Assembly (NCBI GenBank): GCA_947503285.1
Contig: CANNDD010000007.1
Span: forward strand, 62,001-126,000
Source: an uncultured Croceitalea sp.
GTDB lineage: Bacteria; Bacteroidota; Bacteroidia; Flavobacteriales; Flavobacteriaceae
Direction of reading: 5' to 3'
Length of the DNA: 64,000 bases
Positions 35,973-44,690 of the stretch are shown here, in pieces. Numbering within the stretch: the stretch's first letter is position 1; every line of letters starts with the position of its first letter. A model generated the notes under the pieces. That model had not been told where the DNA came from. It was given only the letters and a program-made list of their open reading frames with translations, and ran no database searches. The position numbers were made by a program, and so were the translations under genes.

Positions 35973-37955
35973 ATGAAATCAAAGAATATCTTCCTTGCCA
36001 CATTGACCTTAGTACTATCTCATGCCGTTGCTTTTGCGCAATCAGATAGACATCAAGAAGCCGATGAACTCTTTAATAAATTTGCCTACGCCAAAGCGAT
36101 TCCGAAGTACGAGCAAATGGTGGTTGATGGGCACAATGAAAGTCATGCATTTCAGCGATTGGCAGAGTGCTACCTGTTATTGAGGGATTTTGAAAAATCA
36201 ATACCGTACTTCAAAAGGTTTATTGAGCATAGCGATACCCCTACCAACTTTTATTTTAAATATGCCATGGCCCTTAAAAGCTCTGGTGAAGAAAAAGAGG
36301 CGTTAAAATGGTTGAAGAAATACAAAAAGTACCATAAAAATGACTCGAGGATAAAACAGTTTTTAAAAGATGGAAACTTAGCTTCCATTGTATTCAATAG
36401 TAGGGAACGTTATGAAGTCGAACCAGTAAGCTTCAATACGGAATACAGCGAATTCGGCACTTTTCTACATGACGGTAAGCTTTACTTCAGTTCAAGTAGA
36501 AAAAACGGTAAAAATGACAAGTTGTATGACTGGAACAATGAACCTTGGTTAGATATTTACTACGTACCCGAAGGAAACACAATCGCAACACCAAAAAAAT
36601 TTGAAGGGGGAGTGAATTCGAAATATCATGAAAGCTCCTTGGTTTTCTCGACCGATTATAAAAATGATACCGTAATCTATTTTACCAGAAATAATTATTT
36701 TCAGAATAAAGAAGGCTTCCATACCAAGAAAAAAGAGGACAAAGAAGTTGAAAACCTCAACAATCTGAAGATTTACAAAGCAGAAAGAATAAATGGCGAA
36801 TGGAAGGTTACGCGTAATTTAAAGACCAATGCCGATCACTATTCTACGGGCCACCCCTCAATAAATACGGAAAGAACCCTATTGTTTTTTGCGTCCGATC
36901 GCCCAGGAGGTTATGGGGGGACTGACATTTATTATAGCAAAATACACCCTAGGGGTGGTATTGGGCAACCTGTTAATGCAGGTCCGATAGTCAACACTTC
37001 CGGAAATGAGATGTTTCCTTATATCAATAATGAAGGACAATTATTTTTCTCTTCAGATGGACACTTGGGGTTCGGACAATTGGACGTCTTTGCCACTGTG
37101 GCAGATTCTACTGGGCAAATAAAAGAAGTGGTTAACCTTGGTAAACCATTGAATAGTGAAAAAGATGATTTCGGGTATTATGCCTTAGATAATGGAATAG
37201 ATGGTTATGTAAGTTCGAACCGAAAAGGTGGAAAAGGTAGCGATGATATTTACAAATTTAGGTTCATACCTTCTTTAACTGTTGAGGGTGTTGTTACCGA
37301 TGCGGTTAATTTAAAACCACTCGATAGTGTTGAAATCTCGATTTATGATCAAGCAACCGGTGAATTAATGTCAAAAACCACTACTGATAAAAACGGTGAA
37401 TACCAATTATTGATCAATCGAAACAAAAACTATAGAATCGAGGCAGTTCGGCGTACACATCCACATAAAAGTGTCTACTTCAGTACTAAAACAATTGACA
37501 GGGCCACCAAACTTATCAAACAGGATATTCAATTGGAGCCTGTTCTCGATGTAAAATTATTGGCCGGTCTCAAAAAGATCTATTTTGATTTTAATAACGC
37601 AGCCATTAGACCTGATGCAGCCCTTGAGCTTAATAAGGTCATAAAACTAATGAAAGAGACCTACCCAGAAATGGTCATAAAATTAGAATCGCATACCGAT
37701 CCAGTAGGTAGTCATTCTTATAATGATGAACTATCGGAAAGAAGGGCAAAATCAACTTACGAATACCTTGTAGGTAATGGAATTGCAAAACATCGTATTC
37801 TATCATATAAAGGTTTTGGCAAACGAATGCCGGTAAATGAGTGTAATAGCAAAACGGATTGTCCTCCAGAAGAATTGGAATTGAACCGTAGAACGGAATT
37901 TCCGGTAGTTCAACTCAAAGGAACACTAGTTACCCGGAACAACGTGTCAAAATAG
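35973..37955 (+). CDS. OmpA family protein with TPR, PD40 and carboxypeptidase regulatory domains
   Basis: A 660-aa envelope protein. Order: signal peptide (1-22), TPR-like helices (about 25-125), PD40/WD40-like beta-propeller repeats (about 150-420, for example LFFASDRPGGYGGTDIYYSK), a carboxypeptidase regulatory-like domain (about 430-520, VEGVVTDAVNLKPLDSVEI), and a C-terminal OmpA peptidoglycan-binding domain (about 540-650, IYFDFNNAAIRPDA, ESHTDPVGSHSYN, LSERRA). The same architecture accompanies PorP/SprF genes throughout Flavobacteriia and resembles PorE/SprE-associated proteins. It should link the outer membrane complex to peptidoglycan. Confidence 0.93.
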   Translation: MKSKNIFLATLTLVLSHAVAFAQSDRHQEADELFNKFAYAKAIPKYEQMVVDGHNESHAFQRLAECYLLLRDFEKSIPYFKRFIEHSDTPTNFYFKYAMALKSSGEEKEALKWLKKYKKYHKNDSRIKQFLKDGNLASIVFNSRERYEVEPVSFNTEYSEFGTFLHDGKLYFSSSRKNGKNDKLYDWNNEPWLDIYYVPEGNTIATPKKFEGGVNSKYHESSLVFSTDYKNDTVIYFTRNNYFQNKEGFHTKKKEDKEVENLNNLKIYKAERINGEWKVTRNLKTNADHYSTGHPSINTERTLLFFASDRPGGYGGTDIYYSKIHPRGGIGQPVNAGPIVNTSGNEMFPYINNEGQLFFSSDGHLGFGQLDVFATVADSTGQIKEVVNLGKPLNSEKDDFGYYALDNGIDGYVSSNRKGGKGSDDIYKFRFIPSLTVEGVVTDAVNLKPLDSVEISIYDQATGELMSKTTTDKNGEYQLLINRNKNYRIEAVRRTHPHKSVYFSTKTIDRATKLIKQDIQLEPVLDVKLLAGLKKIYFDFNNAAIRPDAALELNKVIKLMKETYPEMVIKLESHTDPVGSHSYNDELSERRAKSTYEYLVGNGIAKHRILSYKGFGKRMPVNECNSKTDCPPEELELNRRTEFPVVQLKGTLVTRNNVSK

Positions 37956-38042
37956 TGGTCAAAAAGTGTATCCGTAAGGATTTTTATCAAACCTTTTGTC
38001 ACCTCAAGCACAGTTAAGATGCGTTCAGAATCAAAAAGTTGA

Positions 38043-38090
38043 AATTCTCGACTGAGCCTGTCTGCTGGCCAGGCAGGTTCTAGATGACGT
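38043..38090. repeat. Composite palindromic repeat remnant
   Basis: A segment starting TTCTCGACTGA and ending TCTAGATGACG brackets CCTGTCTGCTGGCCAGGCAGG, an imperfect palindrome centred on CTGGCCAG (38065-38072). The outer part resembles the REP-like element found in valS, with the inner palindrome nested in its loop. It occupies the gap between two convergent genes. Confidence 0.5.
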
Positions 38091-38105
38091 TAAAATACAC
38101 TCTTT

Positions 38106-38924
38106 TCAATTCTTTATATGGATCCTATTCGATACGATCTCGTTGATGGGAATCACTATTTTACCTTTTTCGGTCATTAAGGTCATCGTCATGTTATCAA
38201 TAGCCTCAATGGTTCCCTCTAAGTCACCGATACTAATTTTATCGCCCACCATATAGTTCTTTCGGGTATAGAACATTTTCAGGACATCGGCAAAAACCTC
38301 CCTTGAACCTAGCCCAAAACCAAGGGCCATGGCAAACAAAAAAGCACCCAAGATCATAGTGAAATTACTGGTAATGATAGCGGTATCAATACCCGCTTGA
38401 TTTAATGCCGTAATCGAAACGAAAAAGGTAATCATATAGAACAGTATGCCACTAATAATCTTGGAGCCACTAATACCCATTGAATCAAAAAGTGCCAAAA
38501 CTGCTTTTTTAACTACTGTAGCCAAATAAAAACCTCCTGCAAAAATCAATATAGCGCTAAGCAAAGTGGGTAAATAACCTAAAATCGAAATAATACCCTC
38601 AGATATTGCGGTAAGTCCAATAACCTCTGCAATGACAATAGTGAAAAATAAGATCAAAAGAATCTTGACCGTTGACAAGGTAATTTTCAATAAATCTATT
38701 TTTATTTCTTTTTCACCAAACAACTTCGCTTCGGTCACTTTATTGGAAAGTGCATCTATTTTGGCTGCCTTTAAAATACGTTTTGACACGAACAATATGA
38801 TCTTTAGAAGTAACCATGCAACCACTAAGCCCAAGACGCCAATAATCAATTGGGGCAAAAGCTGCACGACATTTTCCAACATATCACCGAGACTGTCTGA
38901 TAGTACTTTTTTATATTTTTCCAT
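38106..38924 (-). CDS. Small-conductance mechanosensitive channel family protein (MscS-like)
   Basis: A 272-aa inner membrane protein. Four or five hydrophobic helices fill residues 20-200, the last being the glycine/alanine-rich pore helix (ILGAFLFAMALGFGLGSREVFAD). The beta domain follows (NYMVGDKISIGDLEGTIEAIDNMTMTLMTEKGKIVIPINEI), but the large C-terminal alpha/beta domain of MscS is absent, so it is a short version of the family. Starts 20 bases after the 62-aa gene, in line with the ECF sigma factor gene. Probably relieves turgor or acts as a cation channel. Confidence 0.9.
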   Translation of the reverse strand: MEKYKKVLSDSLGDMLENVVQLLPQLIIGVLGLVVAWLLLKIILFVSKRILKAAKIDALSNKVTEAKLFGEKEIKIDLLKITLSTVKILLILFFTIVIAEVIGLTAISEGIISILGYLPTLLSAILIFAGGFYLATVVKKAVLALFDSMGISGSKIISGILFYMITFFVSITALNQAGIDTAIITSNFTMILGAFLFAMALGFGLGSREVFADVLKMFYTRKNYMVGDKISIGDLEGTIEAIDNMTMTLMTEKGKIVIPINEIVSNRIHIKN

Positions 38925-38944
38925 TTTTGTTTGTTTTTATTTGG

Positions 38945-39133
38945 TTATTTTCTCTTGTTGGTCTTAAACATTCCGGAAATTATAGACGAGTAATTGGATG
39001 TGACCAATACGGCCATATCCAATATAAGCTTTGCAATTGCAATGTCGTTCATTACCTTTTGCCGCATCTCTGGCGGTACTTCCCGTAGGTTTCTGTTCAG
39101 TTGACTGAACGGATTGTCAAATTCATTTGTCAT
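38945..39133 (-). CDS. Small protein encoded between sigma factor and MscS genes
   Basis: A 62-aa protein (MTNEFDNPFSQLNRNLREVPPEM...) whose start overlaps the sigma factor gene by 11 bases. The first half is polar, with a P-P-E-M-R-Q-K segment; the second half is one amphipathic to hydrophobic helix (AIAKLILDMAVLVTSNYSSIISGMF) ending in basic residues. There is no cysteine, so no zinc-type anti-sigma motif. The position directly after an ECF sigma gene suggests it may control it, which is only inference. No family recognised. Confidence 0.7.
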   Translation of the reverse strand: MTNEFDNPFSQLNRNLREVPPEMRQKVMNDIAIAKLILDMAVLVTSNYSSIISGMFKTNKRK

Positions 39134-39758
39134 CCCCTAGCGTATTATAGGTTTCCAATAGTTTTGCTTTCGCGCGCTTTAAACGCATTTTAACGGCACT
39201 CTCCCCTATCTCAAATAGCGTACTCAATTCTTTTATCGATGCCCCATCTTGGTACTTTAGCAAAAGAATTGATTTATCTTCTGCACTAATAAGATTCAGA
39301 GCGCTTTCCAATTTGTTGGCCTTCATCTCATAAATACTCTCATCGGGCACCTCATCAGCCAGTTTATATTCAGCATCATCCATTGGTATGGACTTATCAC
39401 TCATCTTTCGCTGTTTGTTTCGATTGACATAATTCACACAAAAATTATAGGTAAATGAATACAACCAAGTAGAAAATTTGGATTTTTCCTTGAAAGAGGC
39501 CAACTTCACAAACAACATCAAAAAAACATCTTGGGTCAAGTCTTCAGCCTCATCTTGAGACCTAGAAAAACCGTAGCATTTATTATATACCATTTTGGCA
39601 TAACGGTCGTATAAAACACCGAAAAGCAAGGTATCGTTCTTTGCTACGATTTTCGCTACCAACACCTCATCGGTAAGTTGATGATAAGGATCGTCCGTTT
39701 TCAATGAATTCTTATCTTGATTTATAAGAATTAGAAACAAACGCTTTAAAAAAGTCAC
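39123..39758 (-). CDS. RNA polymerase sigma factor, ECF family (GTG start)
   Basis: A 211-aa sigma factor with region 2 (FGVLYDRYAKMVYNKCYGFSRSQDEAEDLTQDVFLMLFVKL, STWLYSFTYNFCVNYVNR) and region 4 (AEDKSILLLKYQDGASIKELSTLFEIGESAVKMRLKRAKAKL). An N-terminal extension of about 35 residues precedes region 2. GTG at 39758 is used since no in-frame ATG lies before region 2. First gene of a run with the 62-aa protein and MscS; no standard anti-sigma gene follows. Confidence 0.92.
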   Translation of the reverse strand: MTFLKRLFLILINQDKNSLKTDDPYHQLTDEVLVAKIVAKNDTLLFGVLYDRYAKMVYNKCYGFSRSQDEAEDLTQDVFLMLFVKLASFKEKSKFSTWLYSFTYNFCVNYVNRNKQRKMSDKSIPMDDAEYKLADEVPDESIYEMKANKLESALNLISAEDKSILLLKYQDGASIKELSTLFEIGESAVKMRLKRAKAKLLETYNTLGDDK

Positions 39759-39801
39759 CTATTTTGTTTTTATATGGTCTTCAAGATAATTGAAATCAGG
39801 G

Positions 39802-39809
39802 TATATTTG
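39802..39809 (+). promoter_or_regulatory. Putative -7 promoter element of the lipoprotein gene
   Basis: TATATTTG, full match to TAnnTTTG, 14 bases before the ATG at 39824; TTC (one off TTG) lies 19 bases upstream at 39780-39782. Confidence 0.5.
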
Positions 39810-39823
39810 AACAAAACCGAGAC

Positions 39824-40507
39824 ATGAAAGATTTATATCCGTTTTTTATTTTGGGGCTACTTCTAATTTCAGGCTGTAAAACCGATAGAAAAGAAGAAAA
39901 GCCAAAAGAAGTGTTGGTACCTACGGTACTTGAAAAAATAGCAAGTGCCCATGGTTATGAAAACTGGAAAAGTGTTTCAGAAATAGCCTTTACCTTTAAT
40001 GTAGATAGGGATTCTACCCATTTTGAACGTTCTTGGGTATGGAAACCAAAACGTAATGAAGTAACCTACATCTCTGGTAATGATAGCTTAGTTTACAATC
40101 GCAGGAACATGGATAGTATGGCATTGAAGGCCAATGCAGGTTTTATCAATGACCGGTATTGGTTATTGGCACCATTTAACTTGATTTGGGATGCATCTAA
40201 TTTTGAATACACCCATATCAAAAGCGATACCGCCCCCATTAGCAAAAAACCAATGCAAAAACTCACTATCGTCTATGGCACTGAAGGGGGCTATACACCG
40301 GGTGATGCCTATGATTTTTATTTTGAGGATGATTTTTTAATACGCGAATGGGTATTTAGGGAAAGTAACCAATCAGATCCTTCAATGACTACCACTTGGG
40401 AGAATTATAGGATGGAAGATGGGTTCAAATTTGCTTTAGACCATAAAAAAGTCAATGAAAACTTCAACCTTTTCTTCGACAGTGTAACCGTGACCATGAA
40501 GGAATAA
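39824..40507 (+). CDS. Hypothetical lipoprotein
   Basis: A 227-aa protein with a lipoprotein signal (LLLISGC, lipid-modified Cys18) and a soluble body rich in aromatic residues and beta-strand patterns (FERSWVWKPKRNEVTYISGNDSLVYNRR, then TPGDAYDFYFEDDFLIREW). The alternating pattern is reminiscent of LolA/LolB-like barrels, but I cannot assign it to a family with confidence. Its stop touches the stop of the convergent MFS gene without any gap. Envelope role likely; function unknown. Confidence 0.8.
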   Translation: MKDLYPFFILGLLLISGCKTDRKEEKPKEVLVPTVLEKIASAHGYENWKSVSEIAFTFNVDRDSTHFERSWVWKPKRNEVTYISGNDSLVYNRRNMDSMALKANAGFINDRYWLLAPFNLIWDASNFEYTHIKSDTAPISKKPMQKLTIVYGTEGGYTPGDAYDFYFEDDFLIREWVFRESNQSDPSMTTTWENYRMEDGFKFALDHKKVNENFNLFFDSVTVTMKE

Positions 40508-41653
40508 TCAACCTCTTCGATATAGCCTAAAAGTTGCCAATAGTATGATAAGCGAGCATATCAACAACGCCCAAAAGCTTGCTTTCAAAGATATACCCTC
40601 GGCTAAAAAACCTAGAATGACGGGGCCAAGCAGAAACCCAGAATATCCCGTACCGGCGATAAAAGCAACACCTTGTGATGATTCAACGCCTTTTACATTA
40701 CCCCCAATTCTGAACAATTCAGGTACCATAACGGAAAAACCCAAACCATTTAGGGCAAAGCCAAATATTGCCAGAACCGTATTTGTTGACAACACCATGA
40801 TGAATCCTAAAATAGCGATCAACGCACCCAGGGCCACCAATTTAACAGAACCTATGCGTTGGCTAATTCCATCCCCCAGAAAACGCCCCAAGGTCATCAT
40901 AGCCGAAAAGGCCAAGAATCCCGCTCCAATGAGTGACTCGGGGGCCAAGGTTATTTCCTTCAGGTAAAGGGCGCTCCAATCTACAATGGCCCCTTCACTG
41001 CCCATACTTACAAAGCCAATGATACCCAATACGAATAATGGTTTAAAAAGATTTAAACTAAGGGGTTCTTTTTGAATAGGGGCCGCCTCTATGGAATAGT
41101 ACTTTTTCTTAAGCGTGAAATTGACCAATAAGACCAAAATTACAGTGAACAGCATATGAAGAAATGGGTTGTTGATCACGGGTATCAATAAGCTGCCAAG
41201 CCCTACTAAAACCCCACCTAAACTAAAAAAACCATGTGCGGCCGACATGAAATTCCTTTTATCTTCTTTTTCAATCTCGGTAACCAAGGTATTCATCGCG
41301 ATATCGGTCAATCCATTTGAGGTACCAAAAAGAAACAATGAAGCACAAAGTAAATAGTAGTTCGGTGCCAGTAGGGGCAAAAGGGCCGTAATACTATTAA
41401 GAACAACGCCCAGCCAGGTAGCCCTACCAACCCCCAACCTATTGATGATTTTTGAGGCCAATGGAAAAATAGCGAATACCCCTAAGGACAAAAAGAAAAT
41501 GGCAATACCTAAATCTGCCTTATCAATCTGTAATTTCTCCTTCACAGATGGAATATATATTGCCCATGTCCCAAACCAGATATTCAAACTAGTAAAAACA
41601 AAAGCTGGAGCAAAATATCTGGGGTTTGATAGTATGAGCTGGAGTGACTTCAT
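40508..41653 (-). CDS. Major facilitator superfamily transporter
   Basis: A 381-aa protein with about twelve hydrophobic helices. N-half motif after helix 2 (KIINRLGVGRATWLGVV) is a degenerate MFS motif A; the C-half repeats it (LGRFLGDGISQRIGSVKLVALGALIA). The general look is that of the FucP-like/YbjJ group (IYIPSVKEKLQIDKADLGIAIF). It starts 24 bases after the kynureninase stop on the same strand, so a substrate linked to kynurenine is possible but unproven. Confidence 0.88.
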   Translation of the reverse strand: MKSLQLILSNPRYFAPAFVFTSLNIWFGTWAIYIPSVKEKLQIDKADLGIAIFFLSLGVFAIFPLASKIINRLGVGRATWLGVVLNSITALLPLLAPNYYLLCASLFLFGTSNGLTDIAMNTLVTEIEKEDKRNFMSAAHGFFSLGGVLVGLGSLLIPVINNPFLHMLFTVILVLLVNFTLKKKYYSIEAAPIQKEPLSLNLFKPLFVLGIIGFVSMGSEGAIVDWSALYLKEITLAPESLIGAGFLAFSAMMTLGRFLGDGISQRIGSVKLVALGALIAILGFIMVLSTNTVLAIFGFALNGLGFSVMVPELFRIGGNVKGVESSQGVAFIAGTGYSGFLLGPVILGFLAEGISLKASFWALLICSLIILLATFRLYRRG

Positions 41654-41677
41654 AAATCGGCAAACACAAAGGTTAAT

Positions 41678-42946
41678 TTATTTTGATTGAATTCCCGCTT
41701 TCAAAACTTCACCAAACCGATACATATCTTCGAAAGAACAATAGAAAGGGGCAGGTGCCAATCGTATAACATTGGGTTCACGCCAATCGGTAATAACCCC
41801 ATTTTTCATTAGATAGTCAAATAAAGATTTGCCCTGACCATGCAAAAAGACGGAAAGTTGACAACCCCGCTCTTTGGGGGTGATGATCTCAAAAGTACTT
41901 TCGACCTGTTTATCCACCTCATTTAAAATAAACTCTAAATATGTGGTGAGCAACTTTTGTTTTTTGAGCAAAGCTGGCATACCTACCTCTTCAAATAGCG
42001 CCAGAGAAGCTAAATAAGGGGCCACGGCCAGAATGGGTGCATTGCTCAATTGCCAAGCATCCGCATTTTCCATCGGCTCAAATTCGGGTTTCATCAAAAA
42101 CCTTGTTTCTTTTTTTGTACCCCACCAACCTTCAAAACGGGGAATATCTTTTCGATTCAAATGCCGTTCATGTATAAAAACACCACTTGCATTACCGGGT
42201 CCGCTATTCATATACTTATAGCTACACCAAGCGGCAAAATCCACATCCCAATTATGCAGGTCCAGTTCAATATTACCTGCTGCATGGGCGAGATCCCATC
42301 CGACAAAGGCACCTACACCCTTAGCTGAAGCTGTAATGGTACCCATATCAAAAACTTGTCCGTTATAATAATTTACACCCCCAATCAATACCAATGCCAA
42401 CCCATCATCGAGTTCTTTTATTTTTGAGACGATATCCTCGGTTCGCCAATGTTGTTCCCCATCCCTTTTTTTGACTTCAACAATGGCCTCTTTTGGATCT
42501 AAGCCATGAAAACGAACTTGACTTTGAAGCATGTACTGATCAGAGGGAAAAGCTTTTTCTTCGCACAATATCTTAAACCGCTTTTTTGTAGGTCTGTAAA
42601 AAGACACCAATAACAAATGTAGATTGACGGTAAGCGTGTTCATCACGGTGACCTCTTCCTTCTTTGCCCCAACTACTTTCGCTAATGGTGCTGCCAAACG
42701 TTCATGATAGTCCCACCAAGGTTTATCGGCATAAAAATGCCCTTCCACGGCCATTTCTGCCCAATCTATCATAACGTTATCTATATAATCCTTGGCATTT
42801 TTAGGTTGTAGGCCAAGTGAATTACCGGTGAAATAGATAACATCTTTATGGTTTACTTGTGGATAATGGAACTGGGCCCTATATGACGCCAAAGGATCTT
42901 CCTTATCAAGTTTTTGTGCAAAAGCCAATGAATTCTCGAATTGCAT
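41678..42946 (-). CDS. kynU: Kynureninase
   Basis: PLP enzyme of 422 aa that cleaves kynurenine or 3-hydroxykynurenine to anthranilate or 3-hydroxyanthranilate plus alanine. Seen: YFTGNSLGLQPK at 38-49, the substrate/cofactor region MNTLTVNLHLLLVSFYRPT, GWDLAHAAGN (Asp218) and the Schiff-base lysine in CSYKYMNSGPGN (Lys244). It lies in a GNAT-kynU-MFS run. With kmo in the same window, the pathway towards quinolinate and NAD is partly present. Confidence 0.96.
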   Translation of the reverse strand: MQFENSLAFAQKLDKEDPLASYRAQFHYPQVNHKDVIYFTGNSLGLQPKNAKDYIDNVMIDWAEMAVEGHFYADKPWWDYHERLAAPLAKVVGAKKEEVTVMNTLTVNLHLLLVSFYRPTKKRFKILCEEKAFPSDQYMLQSQVRFHGLDPKEAIVEVKKRDGEQHWRTEDIVSKIKELDDGLALVLIGGVNYYNGQVFDMGTITASAKGVGAFVGWDLAHAAGNIELDLHNWDVDFAAWCSYKYMNSGPGNASGVFIHERHLNRKDIPRFEGWWGTKKETRFLMKPEFEPMENADAWQLSNAPILAVAPYLASLALFEEVGMPALLKKQKLLTTYLEFILNEVDKQVESTFEIITPKERGCQLSVFLHGQGKSLFDYLMKNGVITDWREPNVIRLAPAPFYCSFEDMYRFGEVLKAGIQSK

Positions 42947-42979
42947 AGCTCAATTTTCGTTAAAATTACGGTTACCGAA

Positions 42980-43438
42980 TCAAACTATCCGCATTTCACA
43001 GATATGTTTTTTGAATCCTACTTTTTCATACGCCCTTAAAGCCGGCAAGTTTTCATCATAAACCGTCAATCTGATTTCCATCAATCCTTGACCATGACAC
43101 CATGATACCAATTCGGCAATGATCTTTTGATTGATACCCTTACCGCGGTAGGCCGGTATGGTATACATAAAACCTAGGTAACCGTAATACTTGTGATCTA
43201 AATAAGGTCGTGCTTCTTTCTTTAAGGCATAACCTGAACTTACCAGGGTTCCATCAACTTCACCGACGACGATTTTCACATCGTCCCTATTGACGTAATC
43301 TTCAATATTATAATAACTTACAGGATCCTTTGCGATTGTAGGGTCAAAAGGACGCTCAGCCTTGATCAGTTCTTGTTCAAAGCGTAGCAAGGTGGTTAAA
43401 TCGGCACTTTGGGCATCACGAATAACGAGCTTTTTCAT
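42980..43438 (-). CDS. GNAT family N-acetyltransferase
   Basis: A 152-aa acetyltransferase from the ATG at 43438 (the frame is open to 43456). N-terminal strand KKLVIRDAQSADL, central YLGFMYTIPAYRGKGINQKII with the acetyl-CoA motif A (RGKGINQ), and the C-terminal DENLPALRAYEKVGFKKHICEM. Acceptor unknown; many such enzymes modify amino acids or ribosomal proteins. It is 33 bases upstream of kynU on the same strand, so it may be co-expressed with it. Confidence 0.9.
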   Translation of the reverse strand: MKKLVIRDAQSADLTTLLRFEQELIKAERPFDPTIAKDPVSYYNIEDYVNRDDVKIVVGEVDGTLVSSGYALKKEARPYLDHKYYGYLGFMYTIPAYRGKGINQKIIAELVSWCHGQGLMEIRLTVYDENLPALRAYEKVGFKKHICEMRIV

Positions 43439-43484
43439 GAATCTAAAATAAGGCATATTTGATTATTTTTACCGAAAGTTTTTC

Positions 43485-44126
43485 ATGCATTTCTTATCAC
43501 AACTACTTGAAAAATATATTGATGATCACACCGAACCTGAGCCGGGGTTATTACAAGAGCTCACTCGTGAGACCCATCTAAAAGTGGTTCAACCGCGCAT
43601 GATAACCGGGCATTTTCAGGGCAGGGTACTCAGTTTATTATCAAAGATCATAGCGCCGAAAGCTATTTTGGAAATTGGTACGTATACGGGTTATTCGGCA
43701 ATCTGCTTGGCAGAAGGCCTACAAGAAAACGGCGTCTTGCATACCGTTGATGTCAATGAGGAATTATACCCCATACAACGCGATTATTTCGACAGAAGTG
43801 GTTTTGGAAACCAAATCGTTCAACACATAGGCGATGCGCTTCAAGTCGTACCTGAGATGGATGTAACCTTTGATTTGATATTCATTGATGCCAATAAAAA
43901 AAATTACGAGGGTTATTTTGAAACGGTTATCAAGAAAACTAAGAGCGGAAGTGTCATACTATCAGATAACGTACTTTGGTCTGGAAAGGTCATAGAACCC
44001 TTAAAAAAATCTGATAAAACAACCGAAGCACTTTTGAATTACAATGCGAAACTTAAAAATGACCCTCGCGTAGAGACCGTTATCTTACCTATAAGGGATG
44101 GCCTTACACTTAGCCGGGTGGTCTAA
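43485..44126 (+). CDS. O-methyltransferase, class I SAM-dependent
   Basis: A 213-aa enzyme of the catechol/caffeoyl-CoA O-methyltransferase type. Seen: LEIGTYTGYSAICLAEGL (SAM motif I, about 61-78), TVDVNEELYPIQRDYF, then LIFIDANKKNYEGYF and SDNVLWSG, the metal-binding Asp/Asn positions of this family. Substrate unknown, probably a small catechol-like compound or a CoA ester. Divergent from the GNAT gene and overlapping the convergent PAP2 gene by four bases. Confidence 0.93.
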   Translation: MHFLSQLLEKYIDDHTEPEPGLLQELTRETHLKVVQPRMITGHFQGRVLSLLSKIIAPKAILEIGTYTGYSAICLAEGLQENGVLHTVDVNEELYPIQRDYFDRSGFGNQIVQHIGDALQVVPEMDVTFDLIFIDANKKNYEGYFETVIKKTKSGSVILSDNVLWSGKVIEPLKKSDKTTEALLNYNAKLKNDPRVETVILPIRDGLTLSRVV

Positions 44127-44689
44127 GACAACAATTCATGTTTTTTAAAGAAGTATCGGTAAATTCTGTAGAATAAAATTCCCGACAAGGTGCCTATAAC
44201 GGCCCCTACAATAATATCCAACGGAAAATGTACCCCCACATAAATCCTACTCATACAAAACAAGATGGGCCAAATAAAAAACAGTAGGGACCATTTTACC
44301 TTCTTCCAAAGTAGAAGTACCATTAGGGTTGTTATTGAAAATGAACTGGATGCATGGCCCGAAAAAAAACTATAATCCGTCGGGCTTTTTAAAATACGAA
44401 TCAAGGTATTGATCTCTACGTCATTATTTGGTCGTAACCTGGCAACCCCAATCTTAGTGAGATTGGTAATCACTATCACGAAAACGACGAGTGACAATAC
44501 GGTAGTCAACTTGATAAAGGCCTCCTTTTTAGGATATTTTAAAAAGAACAGTAAAATGAAAATAAAAAATAAGGGGATCCAAGTTGTTATACTGGTTACC
44601 GTAGACCAAAATATATCATACTCTTCGAGGCCTAGGCTATTGAGGTACACAAAGGTTTCGCGGTCCCATTTGAGCAACGCTTCCAACAT
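44123..44689 (-). CDS. PAP2 family membrane phosphatase
   Basis: A 188-aa membrane phosphatase with about five helices. The three acid phosphatase motifs are visible: KIGVARLRP, SFFSGHASSS and SRIYVGVHFPLDIIVG, with the catalytic histidines in SGH and VH. Members remove phosphate from undecaprenyl pyrophosphate, phosphatidic acid or lipid A. It starts one base after the tatA stop, so the two genes are very likely co-transcribed. Exact lipid substrate is not readable. Confidence 0.92.
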   Translation of the reverse strand: MLEALLKWDRETFVYLNSLGLEEYDIFWSTVTSITTWIPLFFIFILLFFLKYPKKEAFIKLTTVLSLVVFVIVITNLTKIGVARLRPNNDVEINTLIRILKSPTDYSFFSGHASSSFSITTLMVLLLWKKVKWSLLFFIWPILFCMSRIYVGVHFPLDIIVGAVIGTLSGILFYRIYRYFFKKHELLS

Positions 44690-44690
44690 C

